Notes: generated by a model not told the origin, from the sequence alone. A stretch of DNA of 13,724 nt from Thermoanaerobaculia bacterium (GCA_023151335.1 JAKLJF010000066.1:1-13724), one strand, 5' to 3'. Shown: positions 1-7,803, counted from the first letter of the stretch. Program-made: numbers and translations.

Positions 1-2
1 GC

Positions 3-557
3 GACAGTATGCTGGCCCGGGGTTTCATGGAACTGAAAGATTTCTTTTATTTTACCTGGAAAGTAAACTGGAATAACCCCGACCCCGCCATTGCCAATAT
101 CCGCGACAGCGTGATGGCCGAAAACGTCATCTGGATCAAAGAACAATTGTTTCCCGGGCAAAAGATCATCCTCTGGGCCGCCAATACCCACCTGGGTTAC
201 AGGCGGGATCTGCTGAAATACCCGGACGGTATGATCGCCATGGGCGATTTCCTGAAAAAACGCTACGGCGACCGGTATTATACCCTGTCGTTTACCTCGC
301 GTGACGGCGCGTTTAACAGCCTTCAGGGCGGCGTGAAAAAAGCGCCCCCCGTCAGTAATAAATCGCTGGAGTACCTGCTGGGGCAGGCAGCGGCCCCGTA
401 TGCTTATCTTCGGAAAAAAGACCTTGCAGCCATCCCTTTCGAAAACCCTTTTCAGGCGCGCCTGTACGGATATACCAACTGGTACGCCGACTGGCCCAAA
501 ATGACCGACGGTATTTTTTTTATTTCCACCATGTTGCCCAGTGAAATTGAACCATGA
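3..557 (+). CDS. Erythromycin esterase family protein (C-terminal part, 5' end outside window)
   Basis: The reading frame is open from the left edge, so this is the C-terminal ~184 residues of a longer protein; the in-frame ATG at 9 is probably internal. The segment with NIRDSVMAENVIWI, then KIILWAANTHLGYR about 20 residues later, matches the C-terminal half of the erythromycin esterase family (PF05139). There a MADN-type helix precedes a strand ending in a conserved catalytic His; here that His is encoded at 189-191. Family members such as EreA/EreB hydrolyse the macrolide lactone ring, but many Bacteroidota homologues have no tested substrate, so macrolide activity is not established. The stop overlaps the start of the following ABC ATPase (ATGA at 554-557), indicating translational coupling with a transporter. 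The N-terminal catalytic residues and any signal peptide lie outside the window. Family assignment is good; substrate unknown. Confidence 0.8.
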   Translation, partial: DSMLARGFMELKDFFYFTWKVNWNNPDPAIANIRDSVMAENVIWIKEQLFPGQKIILWAANTHLGYRRDLLKYPDGMIAMGDFLKKRYGDRYYTLSFTSRDGAFNSLQGGVKKAPPVSNKSLEYLLGQAAAPYAYLRKKDLAAIPFENPFQARLYGYTNWYADWPKMTDGIFFISTMLPSEIEP

Positions 558-1468
558 GCGACTTCCTGATTGAAACGGAGAACCTGACATTTGCCTACGG
601 CAGCCAGCCCATTCTGCACGGCATTTCCCTAAGGGTAAAACCGGGCGCCGTGTACGGGTTTATTGGCCAGAACGGCGCCGGCAAAACAACCACGATCAAG
701 GTTTTACTCTCCTTGCTGCCGGAATTTGGCGGGCAGGTGCGTCTTTTCGGCCAGAGTATCCGCCGGCACCGCCTCGATATCCTGGCCCGCACCGGTGCGC
801 TGGTGGAAGAACCGGCATTGTATCAGCACCTGACCGGCCAGGAAAACCTGCTCAACCGGGCACTGCTGCTGCACTTGCCCGGGCAAAGGGCACTGGATAT
901 CCTCCGGCAGGTGGGCCTCTACGAAGCGCGCTACAAAAAAGTGGCCGCCTACTCGCAGGGTATGCGCCAGCGACTGGGTATTGGCCTGGCGCTGCTGGGA
1001 GCGCCTGACCTGCTCATTCTCGACGAACCCACCAACGGGCTCGATCCGAACGGTATCCGGGAAATTCGCGAACTGCTCACCGGTCTGTCGCGCCTGGGGG
1101 TTACGGTGTTCCTTTCCAGCCATCTGCTGAGCGAGGTGGAAAAGATCGTGACCGATCTCGGTATCATTCATCAGGGCCGCCTGTTGTTCCAGGGCCCTAT
1201 TGAAAGCCTGCGCGACAGCGCCCGCGAGGAACTGCGCCTCGACACCAGCGACAACCGGCGTTGCTTCGACCTGCTGCAGGCCGATTACCCGCAAGTCGGC
1301 TGGAAAAACGGTCTGCCCAGCCTCGGCGGCGTCAGCCGGGAAGAAGTAGCCCGCCTCAATGCCCGGCTGGTAGGACAAGGGCTGGCGGTGTACGCGCTTG
1401 AATGGGCCCGCAAAGACCTGGAGCAATTGTATTTCGACATCATTCAAACACCCCCGCCGACGCCATGA
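554..1468 (+). CDS. ABC transporter ATP-binding protein (BcrA/drug-export type)
   Basis: A 304-residue cytoplasmic ATPase that would power the permease encoded immediately downstream. Visible motifs, in order: Walker A GQNGAGKT (38-45); a GALVEEPALYQHLTGQENL stretch (81-99) with Glu at the Q-loop position, typical of bacitracin/lantibiotic-type exporters; a degenerate signature YSQGMRQRLGIG (133-144); Walker B LLILDEP (153-159); and the switch His in SSHLLSEVE (H190). The ~85-residue tail after the nucleotide-binding domain is usual for BcrA-like proteins. The start overlaps the esterase stop (ATGA at 554) and its own stop overlaps the permease start (ATGA at 1465), so all three are probably made in fixed ratio from one transcript. 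Role: export, immunity, or another ABC-2 function; the substrate cannot be read from sequence. Family call is secure. Confidence 0.95.
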   Translation: MSDFLIETENLTFAYGSQPILHGISLRVKPGAVYGFIGQNGAGKTTTIKVLLSLLPEFGGQVRLFGQSIRRHRLDILARTGALVEEPALYQHLTGQENLLNRALLLHLPGQRALDILRQVGLYEARYKKVAAYSQGMRQRLGIGLALLGAPDLLILDEPTNGLDPNGIREIRELLTGLSRLGVTVFLSSHLLSEVEKIVTDLGIIHQGRLLFQGPIESLRDSAREELRLDTSDNRRCFDLLQADYPQVGWKNGLPSLGGVSREEVARLNARLVGQGLAVYALEWARKDLEQLYFDIIQTPPPTP

Positions 1469-2229
1469 CCCATTTCTGGCTTGCCCTGCGCAGCGAATTC
1501 CTGAAATCGCGCCGTACCCTGGCCCTCGCCACCACCATCTGGTTGCCGGTGTTCATTGCCGGTTTGTATTTCGCATTGGCCTATTTCAAAGCCGAGGATT
1601 TTGCCAAAACCGGCATGAATCCCTGGGTGTTGCTGGCGCAAAACCTGTTCGGACTGTACAGCGTCCTGATCCTGCCCATGTACGCCATGGTAGTGGCCTT
1701 TTCCACCAATCAGATCGAACACGTGGCCAATGCCTGGAAAAACGTGTTCACCCTGCCCTACCCGCGCCTGACCATTTATGTGGCCAAATGGGCTTTCGCA
1801 TTCCTGCTGATCCTGATGTTTTCCGTATTGCTGTGCGGTTTGGTTTTTTTTGAAGGCAACCTGCTGGCCGTTCTGAAACCGGAGATCGGATTTCAGGATT
1901 ACCATTCATACGACCTGATCGGGAGGCTTTTTTTCAAGTTTTTCCTGGCGATCCTCGGCGTGTTCTCCATTCAGTTTTTGCTGAGTTTCCTGTGGCGCGA
2001 CTTTATCCGGCCCGTGGGTACGGGTTTGGCGCTCACCATTGCGGGCGCCATCCTGGCCGGCTGGAAATTCGCCTGGTTATTTCCCTATTCCGCCACGCCG
2101 CGGATCAATGAGCAATTTTACAAGGATAAAACCGCCTTGTGGGGCCCCGAACTTTGGGTAAGCCTGGGCGTGACGCTGGCGTTGTTCGGGGTGGGGTATC
2201 TGCTGGTGTTGCGAAGGAGTACGCGGTAG
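1465..2229 (+). CDS. ABC-2 type transporter permease
   Basis: A 254-residue integral membrane protein, the partner of the preceding ATPase. About six hydrophobic segments are visible, at roughly residues 20-40, 54-80, 106-129, 154-176, 184-200 and 230-250, with an amphipathic basic start (ALRSEFLKSRRT) typical of ABC-2 permeases of the BcrB/lantibiotic-immunity kind. I chose the ATG at 1465 because it overlaps the ATPase stop as ATGA, exactly like the junction upstream, and because the 21 residues from an earlier in-frame ATG at 1402 lie wholly inside the ATPase gene and are not membrane-like. It is the last gene of the operon; 54 bases later the opposite-strand methyltransferase ends. No substrate-specific motif is recognisable. 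Confidence 0.9.
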   Translation: MTHFWLALRSEFLKSRRTLALATTIWLPVFIAGLYFALAYFKAEDFAKTGMNPWVLLAQNLFGLYSVLILPMYAMVVAFSTNQIEHVANAWKNVFTLPYPRLTIYVAKWAFAFLLILMFSVLLCGLVFFEGNLLAVLKPEIGFQDYHSYDLIGRLFFKFFLAILGVFSIQFLLSFLWRDFIRPVGTGLALTIAGAILAGWKFAWLFPYSATPRINEQFYKDKTALWGPELWVSLGVTLALFGVGYLLVLRRSTR

Positions 2230-2283
2230 GGATACAATATTATCCAATCTCTTGAGCGCCTCCTTTTCAGACAATTCATCGGT

Positions 2284-2946
2284 TCAATATTGCTGTATCT
2301 CAAAAACAATCAACCGCTCCCCCCATTTTTTCCGTTCGAAAACGGGCAAAAGGCCGAAGTGAAAAAACCGGGCAGCCGCCTGGATTTTTTCCAGATCGCA
2401 ATCTTCCGATAGGATCATCCACACCCGGCTTTGTCCATGTATATAGACCGGCATCTGTCGAAACAATTTTTCAAAATACTCCAGATTTTCCCCCGCGAAA
2501 AAGGCGCGTTCGGCGTCGTTTTCAGGGATACGCGGATAGTACGGCGGATTGATCAGCAGGTAATCGAATGGCTGAACGGGTAATTGGCCGAACAAATCGC
2601 TTTGAAGTACTTGCAGGGTCAGCCCGTTGGCCGCCGCATTCCGGCTGACGGTTTCCACGGCCAGGGGGTTGATATCGAGCGCCGTGACTTCCGCTCCCTG
2701 CCGGGCGGCAAACAACGCCAGCACCCCGCTGCCGGCGCCTACGTCGAGCACCTTTTTGCGCTGAAAATCAATGTTTTTTAAAAATTGCAGGAAAACGGGC
2801 GTACTGAAAAAAATACCGGGATGAAACACGCCCCGCGGAATGATCAGCCTCAACTGCTCGTACCGGTATACCCGCTCTCCCCGGATATACCACAGTGCCC
2901 AAATCCTGTAAACCGGCAGCCAGAACCACAAAAAAAGTTTTCGCAT
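2284..2946 (-). CDS. Class I SAM-dependent methyltransferase, HemK/RsmC-like
   Basis: A 220-residue protein with a Rossmann-fold methyltransferase core. SAM motif I is VLDVGAGSG (66-74), the acidic residue ending strand 2 is D91 in ALDINP, and motif IV is NPPYYP (133-138). NPPY is the hallmark of N-methyltransferases acting on amide or base nitrogens, such as PrmC/HemK, RsmC and some DNA enzymes. The first ~25 residues are unusually hydrophobic and Trp-rich (LFLWFWL near the start), which may be a membrane-associating helix rather than a signal peptide. The ATG at 2946 lies 3 bases after the stop of the outer-membrane protein gene, so the two are very probably co-transcribed. The substrate cannot be assigned: it lacks the N-terminal domain of true PrmC and the double domain of RsmC. 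Confidence 0.85.
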   Translation of the reverse strand: MRKLFLWFWLPVYRIWALWYIRGERVYRYEQLRLIIPRGVFHPGIFFSTPVFLQFLKNIDFQRKKVLDVGAGSGVLALFAARQGAEVTALDINPLAVETVSRNAAANGLTLQVLQSDLFGQLPVQPFDYLLINPPYYPRIPENDAERAFFAGENLEYFEKLFRQMPVYIHGQSRVWMILSEDCDLEKIQAAARFFHFGLLPVFERKKWGERLIVFEIQQY

Positions 2947-2949
2947 GTC

Positions 2950-4404
2950 CTAAATCCCCGTATTAATATTCAAATAAAACCCGCCGCCGCCGGGCCCTTT
3001 CCAGCTCCATTCCAGTTTAGCCACTTTGTCGTAGTAGGCGATGATATCGATGCCAATACCGTAGCCGTACAGCCAGCGGTTGCTCAGCGGATTGCCGGCG
3101 GCGTAATACGGATCGTTGGCATAGCCGGTGTCGTTGTTGAGCGAAAGATACACTTTCAGCGGCAGGGTGCGGAAGGCTTGCAGAGGCATAAATTTGCCCA
3201 GATTAAACGTTCGGTTGAACAATTCGATGTGAAAGGAACTGCGCAAGAGGCCATAGTCCATACCATCCATGACAAAAAATTCGTAGCCCCGCACGAAGTC
3301 GTTGCCATAGCCGAGAGCCTGGTTGTTGTAGAACGGCGGTTTGCGGCGGGGTAAAACGAGCCGGCCTTTTACAATGGTTTCAAGGCTGAGGCGCCGGGTA
3401 AAGGAGAAGTATTTTTTCAGTTCGCCCGTGGCCCGGAACAGGTGCAGGTCGTCGCGCGGCAATAATCCGTTTTGGCGTAATTCCACGGCAGTCAGCCAGC
3501 CGCTCAGCGGGTAAGGCCGGATATCGCGCCGGTCGATGAGGAAACGGTAGATCAGGCTGAAATGCCGTTGTTCGGTGCGTCCGTTGAGAAAATAGTCGGG
3601 GTTTACTTCCGTGGCGATAGAGTCGGCTACCCGGTTGAGGTGGTATTCCGCCGTGAGGGAATGGGTGGTCAGCAATTTGGGCCGCCAGTGGAGGGTGGCG
3701 TTGGCGTAATAGCGCGTGAGTTGCCATTTTTCAGGGTTGACGTAGAACTGTTGTTTGTTGTCCCGTGTCACGTAGGCCAGTTCGTGATTGCGGCTGAAGC
3801 CGGTAGCCACGCGAAAACCCAGCGTTTGCCTGCGGTTGAGCCAGGGGCGTTCATACACTACTTCATACCGGTTGGAGTATCCGAAATTGAGGTTTATTTT
3901 GAGAATATCAGCATGGCCGCTCAGATTCAGGTGGGTCCAGCTGATGCCGTAGTTGACCCGTTTGAGCGAACGGTCGAATTCCGACCACCAGACGTTGAAA
4001 TTCCGGTCGGCCAGTTCGAACAGGGGGATGGGGTACAGGTACCACATTTCGACGAAGCGGAAATGCAGGGCCAGCCGGTTGCCGGGTGGCAGGGTGTCGA
4101 TGCGCAGTTCGGAGAAAGAAAACAGGCTGAGATTCATCAGTCGCAGCCGGTTGCGCTCGAGCGTTTCGGACAGGCCGGTCGCGGGTAGCGAATCGCCCGG
4201 TTTGAACTCCAGTTCCCTTAAAATAAGGGCCGGTTTGGTCTTCCGGTTGCCCTGAAGCGTGATGGTGTCGATGATCACATAATCCGGCAAAGGAACGGCG
4301 CCTTGGGCGTACAATGACCTTTGGCTGCCGGTGAGCGCAACTGTCCACAACAAGAACCGCAAAACGTTCCATTGACAAAAAAACCGGCCTGTTTTGTACG
4401 TCAT
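2950..4404 (-). CDS. POTRA-domain outer-membrane beta-barrel protein (BamA/TamA/Omp85-like)
   Basis: A 484-residue exported protein. Residues ~10-34 form a signal peptide ending near LYAQ. One POTRA-like domain follows at ~43-120 (IDTITLQGNRKTKPALI, then LRELEFKPGDSLP, closing with LALHFRFVEM), then a conserved bridge (WYLYPIPLFELADRNFNVWW). The remainder has alternating aromatic/polar strands rich in Tyr, Arg and Asn, as in a 16-strand Omp85 barrel, ending GGFYLNINTGI. True BamA has five POTRAs and ~800 residues, so this is a short single-POTRA relative common in Bacteroidota; its cargo is unknown. The start at 4404 is an ATG with AAAGGGAT directly upstream and places the signal peptide at the N-terminus; the longer TTG-initiated frame at 4452 adds 16 unlikely residues. 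It leads a two-gene unit with the methyltransferase. Confidence 0.82.
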   Translation of the reverse strand: MTYKTGRFFCQWNVLRFLLWTVALTGSQRSLYAQGAVPLPDYVIIDTITLQGNRKTKPALILRELEFKPGDSLPATGLSETLERNRLRLMNLSLFSFSELRIDTLPPGNRLALHFRFVEMWYLYPIPLFELADRNFNVWWSEFDRSLKRVNYGISWTHLNLSGHADILKINLNFGYSNRYEVVYERPWLNRRQTLGFRVATGFSRNHELAYVTRDNKQQFYVNPEKWQLTRYYANATLHWRPKLLTTHSLTAEYHLNRVADSIATEVNPDYFLNGRTEQRHFSLIYRFLIDRRDIRPYPLSGWLTAVELRQNGLLPRDDLHLFRATGELKKYFSFTRRLSLETIVKGRLVLPRRKPPFYNNQALGYGNDFVRGYEFFVMDGMDYGLLRSSFHIELFNRTFNLGKFMPLQAFRTLPLKVYLSLNNDTGYANDPYYAAGNPLSNRWLYGYGIGIDIIAYYDKVAKLEWSWKGPGGGGFYLNINTGI

Positions 4405-4491
4405 ATCCCTTTTTTTGGCGCTCCGCTGGCAAAATAACGCCAAAACAACCAAAAAAATAGGAATAACCCGCGTAATTGCTTCATTTTGTGC

Positions 4492-4499
4492 TACCTTTG
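4492..4499 (+). promoter_or_regulatory. Bacteroidota -7 promoter element (TACCTTTG)
   Basis: TACCTTTG fits the TAnnTTTG consensus of the Bacteroidota primary sigma factor. It ends 21 bases before the ATG at 4521. No good -33 TTG at 17-19 bases upstream is seen, so the call rests on the -7 box and its position between divergent genes. Confidence 0.5.
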
Positions 4500-4520
4500 G
4501 TCAAAATCCTTCGGTTGTAC

Positions 4521-5420
4521 ATGACTGATATCCTTGCAGATCCCGTATTGTTTGCGCTGCTGTGGGCTGTTGCCGTTTTGGTGGGCGTGCTGATCGGATG
4601 GAATCTGCGTGCCGCCTGGCCCGAACGCGAAATGGCGCGTTGGCTGGAACGCACTACCCAGGAACGCAATACGCTGGCCCGTTTATACACCCAGATCAAA
4701 CATCATTACGAATTGCGGGAAGCAGACCTGCGAAAAATGGCCATCGAACTGGGCGCCCTGCGCGAACAGGTCAGCACCTACGAATCGGAACGGGCGTTTT
4801 TGCTCACCACCGCACAGGCCAATACCGTCCGGATGGAGAAGGCCGAGGCCGCCGTGGCCCAATGGGCCGACCGCCTGCCCGTGCTGGAAGCGGAAGCCCG
4901 CCGCCTTCAGGCTGAAAACACCGCGCTCCAGGCTGAGCATACCCGTTTACAAGGACAACTGAACGCCTGGAAAACCCTGCATATGGGCTTTTCCAACATG
5001 CACCAGGAATTGCGCCGGCTGGAAGAAAAAGCCGCCCTGCTGGAACAAGAGCGCCACCAACTGCGCGAACGCCTGATCCTGGCCAATAGCGAAATCGAAC
5101 AACAAAAACGCGAACTGCTGCGCTACGCCGAACAATTGCGCAATCTCACCGAATCGTACAGCGCCTCCGCCAGCGACGGCGATACCGGACCGACCCAAAC
5201 GCCGGAAAAATCCGACAACCTGCTGCGTATCCACGGCATCAGCGAGCAACACGCCCAACGGCTGCACGAAATGGGTGTTTTCTCTTTTGTCCAGATCAGC
5301 GAATGGGAGGCCGACGACGTGGCCGATGTTGCCCGGGCCCTCGGCATCAGCCCAACCAAGATCGTGCAGGACGACTGGGTGGGGCAGGCGCAAATGCTGG
5401 TGGCAGGGCCTCAACCGTAA
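4521..5420 (+). CDS. Membrane-anchored coiled-coil protein with C-terminal helix-hairpin-helix domain
   Basis: A 299-residue protein in three parts. Residues 8-28 are a single transmembrane helix. Residues ~40-212 are a long, highly charged heptad-rich coiled coil (for example LEAEARRLQAENTALQAEH). After a short Ser/Asp/Pro linker, residues ~232-292 form a compact helical domain starting LLRIHGISEQHAQRLHEMGV. That domain resembles the helix-hairpin-helix module of COG3743, annotated as a predicted flap-endonuclease-like 5' DNA nuclease domain; no nuclease catalytic residues are evident, so DNA binding or protein scaffolding is as likely. The start at 4521 is the first ATG after a -7 box; an in-frame TTG at 4476 lies upstream of that box. 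The gene stands alone and converges on aconitase. Cellular role unknown; the architecture suggests tethering something to the inner membrane. Confidence 0.8.
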   Translation: MTDILADPVLFALLWAVAVLVGVLIGWNLRAAWPEREMARWLERTTQERNTLARLYTQIKHHYELREADLRKMAIELGALREQVSTYESERAFLLTTAQANTVRMEKAEAAVAQWADRLPVLEAEARRLQAENTALQAEHTRLQGQLNAWKTLHMGFSNMHQELRRLEEKAALLEQERHQLRERLILANSEIEQQKRELLRYAEQLRNLTESYSASASDGDTGPTQTPEKSDNLLRIHGISEQHAQRLHEMGVFSFVQISEWEADDVADVARALGISPTKIVQDDWVGQAQMLVAGPQP

Positions 5421-5440
5421 CGCGAACGGCTCGTTCGCGT
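5420..5440. repeat. Palindrome A abutting the coiled-coil gene stop codon
   Basis: ACGCGAACG and CGTTCGCGT form a perfect 9-bp inverted repeat around GCT. It begins at the last base of the TAA stop (5418-5420). A close relative lies at 5505-5523 on the other side of the terminator. Confidence 0.8.
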
Positions 5441-5446
5441 AGAGCA

Positions 5447-5498
5447 TAAAATAAAACCGGCTGCCGTGACAAATATGCGGGCAGCCGGTTTTATTTTA
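5447..5498. terminator. Bidirectional rho-independent terminator
   Basis: A perfect 19-bp inverted repeat: TAAAATAAAACCGGCTGCC at 5447-5465 pairs with its exact reverse complement at 5480-5498 across a 14-base loop. The GC-rich stem top (CCGGCTGCC) plus an A-rich 5' side and T-rich 3' side make it work for both strands, as expected between the converging coiled-coil and aconitase genes. Confidence 0.92.
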
Positions 5499-5504
5499 CG
5501 TTTC

Positions 5505-5523
5505 CGCGAACTGCCAGTTCGCG
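5505..5523. repeat. Palindrome B abutting the aconitase stop codon
   Basis: CGCGAACTG and CAGTTCGCG form a perfect 9-base inverted repeat around a single C; as a hairpin it gives a 7-bp stem with a 5-base loop. It ends one base before the aconitase stop (TAA on the minus strand, 5526-5524). Read on the minus strand it begins TAACGCGAAC, identical to the start of palindrome A read on the plus strand. Confidence 0.8.
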
Positions 5524-7788
5524 TTACTTCACCCCAAAATCTTTCCTGATCTTATTCAACGCGCTGCCGGCCCGCACCCACCCGATCTGTTGTTCGTTGT
5601 ACGTGTGGTTCACGTCGAACGTCTCGGATGTGCCGTCGGCGTGATCCAGGCGGATTTGCAGCGGTTTGCCGGGCGCGAATTTGTCGAAGCCGAGGATCGA
5701 CACCTTGTCGTCCTGCCGCACCTTGTCGTAGTTGGCCGGATTGGCAAAGGTGAGCGCCAGCATGCCCTGTTTTTTCAGGTTGGTCTGGTGGATCCGCGCG
5801 AAGGATTTCACCACCACGGCTTTTACGCCGAGGTAGCGCGGTTCCATGGCGGCGTGTTCGCGGCTGGAGCCTTCGCCGAGGTTCTCTTCCCCGAAAATAA
5901 TGGTGCCGATGCCTTTTTTCTGGTAAAAACGGGCCGAGGCGGGCACTTCCATGTATTCGCCTTTTTCAACGTTGAGCACTTTGTTGCGCTCGTCGTTGAA
6001 AGCGTTGGTGGCGCCGATATAGCAGTTGTTGGAAATGTTCTCCAGGTGGCCGCGGTATTTGAGCCAGGGGCCGGCCATGGAAATATGGTCGGTGGTGCAT
6101 TTGCCTTTGGCCTTGATCAGGACGCGCATGTTCTGCAGCTCGGCATTTGTAATGGGCACAAACGGTTTGAGCAGTTGCAGGCGGTCCGATTTTTTATCTA
6201 CCAGCACCTTCACGCCGCCTTTGGCCGGGGCGATATAGCCGGCGTCTTCCACGGCGAAGCCGTTTTTGGGCAGTTCGATGCCTTTGGGCGGATCGAGTTT
6301 TACCGTTTCGCCTTTGCGGTTCACCAGCGTGCCTTTTTTCGGGTTGAAGGTCAGGTCGCCGGCAATGGCAAAGGCCGTCACGATCTCGGGGCTGGCCACG
6401 AAAGCGTGGGTGTTCGGGTTACCGTCGTTGCGGCCGGTGAAGTTGCGGTTGAAGGAGGTCATGATGGAGTTGGGGCGCTTCATGTCGTCCATGTGGCGGC
6501 TCCACTGGCCAATGCAGGGGCCGCAGGCGTTGGCCAGCACCACGCCGCCGATTTGGGAGAAATCGTTCAGGATGCCGTCGCGCTCAGCCGTGTAACGGAT
6601 TTGCTCGGAGCCCGGCGTGATGGTGAATTCGGATTTTACTTCCAGGTTTTTCTCCCTGGCCTGGCGGGCCACCGAGGCGGCGCGGGTCAGGTCTTCGTAG
6701 GAAGAGTTGGTGCAGGAGCCGATGAGGCCGACTTCCAGTTTAGCCGGGTATTTATTCTTTTTCACGGCAGCCGCGAATTTGGACAGCGGCCAGGCGAGGT
6801 CGGGCGTGAAGGGGCCGTTGATGTGCGGCTCCAGTTTCGACAGGTCGATCTCGATCACCTGGTCGAAGTATTTCTCCGGGTTGGCGTAGCACTCGGCGTC
6901 GCCGGTGAGGTAGTCGGCCACTTTGTTGCACATAGCGGCCACTTTGCTCCGGCCGGTAGCTTTGAGGTAGCGGGCCATGCTTTTATCGTACCCAAAAGTG
7001 GAAGTAGTGGCCCCGATCTCGGCGCCCATGTTGCAGATGGTGCCTTTACCGGTAGCGCTCATGCTTTGCGCGCCCGGGCCGAAGTATTCCACGATGGCGC
7101 CCGTGCCGCCTTTAACCGTCAGAATGCCGGCTACGGCGAGGATCACGTCTTTGGGCGACGACCAGCCGCGCAGTTTGCCGGTGAGTTTCACGCCGATCAG
7201 TTTGGGCATTTGCAGTTCCCAGCCCATACCGCTCATGGCATCCACCGCGTCGGCGCCGCCAACGCCGATGGCTACCATGCCGGCGCCGCCGGCGTTCACG
7301 GTGTGCGAGTCGGTACCGATCATCATGCCGCCCGGAAAGGCGTAGTTTTCCAGCACGATCTGGTGAATGATGCCGGCGCCGGGTTTCCAGAAGCCGATGC
7401 CGTATTTCTGGCTGACGGAAGAGAGGAAATCGAATACTTCTTTATTCTTGTCGAGGGCCACGGCCATGTCTTTGGCGGCGCCCACTTCGGCGGTGATCAG
7501 GTGGTCGCAGTGCACGGTGCTCGGCACAGCCACTTTTTTGCGGCCGCAGGTCATGAACTGGAGCAGGGCCATCTGGGCCGTGGCGTCCTGCATGGCCACG
7601 CGGTCTACCTGGAAGAACACGTAGTCGGAGCCGCGTTTGTATTCCTGCAGCGGGCTGTCTTCGTGCAGGTGGGCGTACAGGATTTTTTCGGACAGCGTGA
7701 GGGGGCGTTTCAGTTTGGCCTTTGCGGCATCCACGCGGGCCGGGTAGTTTTTATAAAACTCCCGGATCATTTTCAGGTCAAAAATCAT
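5524..7788 (-). CDS. acn: Aconitate hydratase, mitochondrial-type
   Basis: A 754-residue enzyme that interconverts citrate and isocitrate via cis-aconitate in the TCA cycle, using a [4Fe-4S] cluster in the cytoplasm. The three cluster Cys are C359 (LIGSCTNSS) and C422/C425 (ANACGPCIGQW); the catalytic Ser is S642 in GEGSSREHAAMEPRYLG. These positions are nearly those of mammalian mitochondrial aconitase, and the DRVAMQDATAQMALLQF segment (62-78) is also of that type. The protein is shorter than bacterial AcnA (~890 residues) and differs from AcnB. The swivel domain begins around residue 550 with KGKCTTDHISMAGPW. The ATG at 7788 gives a full-length family member. A long leader (promoter box at 7873-7880) contains a short direct repeat. 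The gene stands alone and ends at a shared terminator. No missing residues seen. Confidence 0.97.
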   Translation of the reverse strand: MIFDLKMIREFYKNYPARVDAAKAKLKRPLTLSEKILYAHLHEDSPLQEYKRGSDYVFFQVDRVAMQDATAQMALLQFMTCGRKKVAVPSTVHCDHLITAEVGAAKDMAVALDKNKEVFDFLSSVSQKYGIGFWKPGAGIIHQIVLENYAFPGGMMIGTDSHTVNAGGAGMVAIGVGGADAVDAMSGMGWELQMPKLIGVKLTGKLRGWSSPKDVILAVAGILTVKGGTGAIVEYFGPGAQSMSATGKGTICNMGAEIGATTSTFGYDKSMARYLKATGRSKVAAMCNKVADYLTGDAECYANPEKYFDQVIEIDLSKLEPHINGPFTPDLAWPLSKFAAAVKKNKYPAKLEVGLIGSCTNSSYEDLTRAASVARQAREKNLEVKSEFTITPGSEQIRYTAERDGILNDFSQIGGVVLANACGPCIGQWSRHMDDMKRPNSIMTSFNRNFTGRNDGNPNTHAFVASPEIVTAFAIAGDLTFNPKKGTLVNRKGETVKLDPPKGIELPKNGFAVEDAGYIAPAKGGVKVLVDKKSDRLQLLKPFVPITNAELQNMRVLIKAKGKCTTDHISMAGPWLKYRGHLENISNNCYIGATNAFNDERNKVLNVEKGEYMEVPASARFYQKKGIGTIIFGEENLGEGSSREHAAMEPRYLGVKAVVVKSFARIHQTNLKKQGMLALTFANPANYDKVRQDDKVSILGFDKFAPGKPLQIRLDHADGTSETFDVNHTYNEQQIGWVRAGSALNKIRKDFGVK

Positions 7789-7803
7789 GGTGATAAAACG
7801 GTA

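Noticed and set aside
2230..2245. Possible terminator hairpin GGATA-N6-TATCC between the permease and methyltransferase genes
   Set aside because: A 5-bp stem with no following T-run is too weak to call.
2077..2309. Minus-strand small frames across the permease/methyltransferase junction
   Set aside because: They overlap the coding ends of two well-supported genes and have no family resemblance I can name.
2785..4188. Plus-strand open frames opposite the POTRA/barrel gene
   Set aside because: They are antisense to a protein with a signal peptide, POTRA domain and barrel pattern, and show no recognisable domain themselves.
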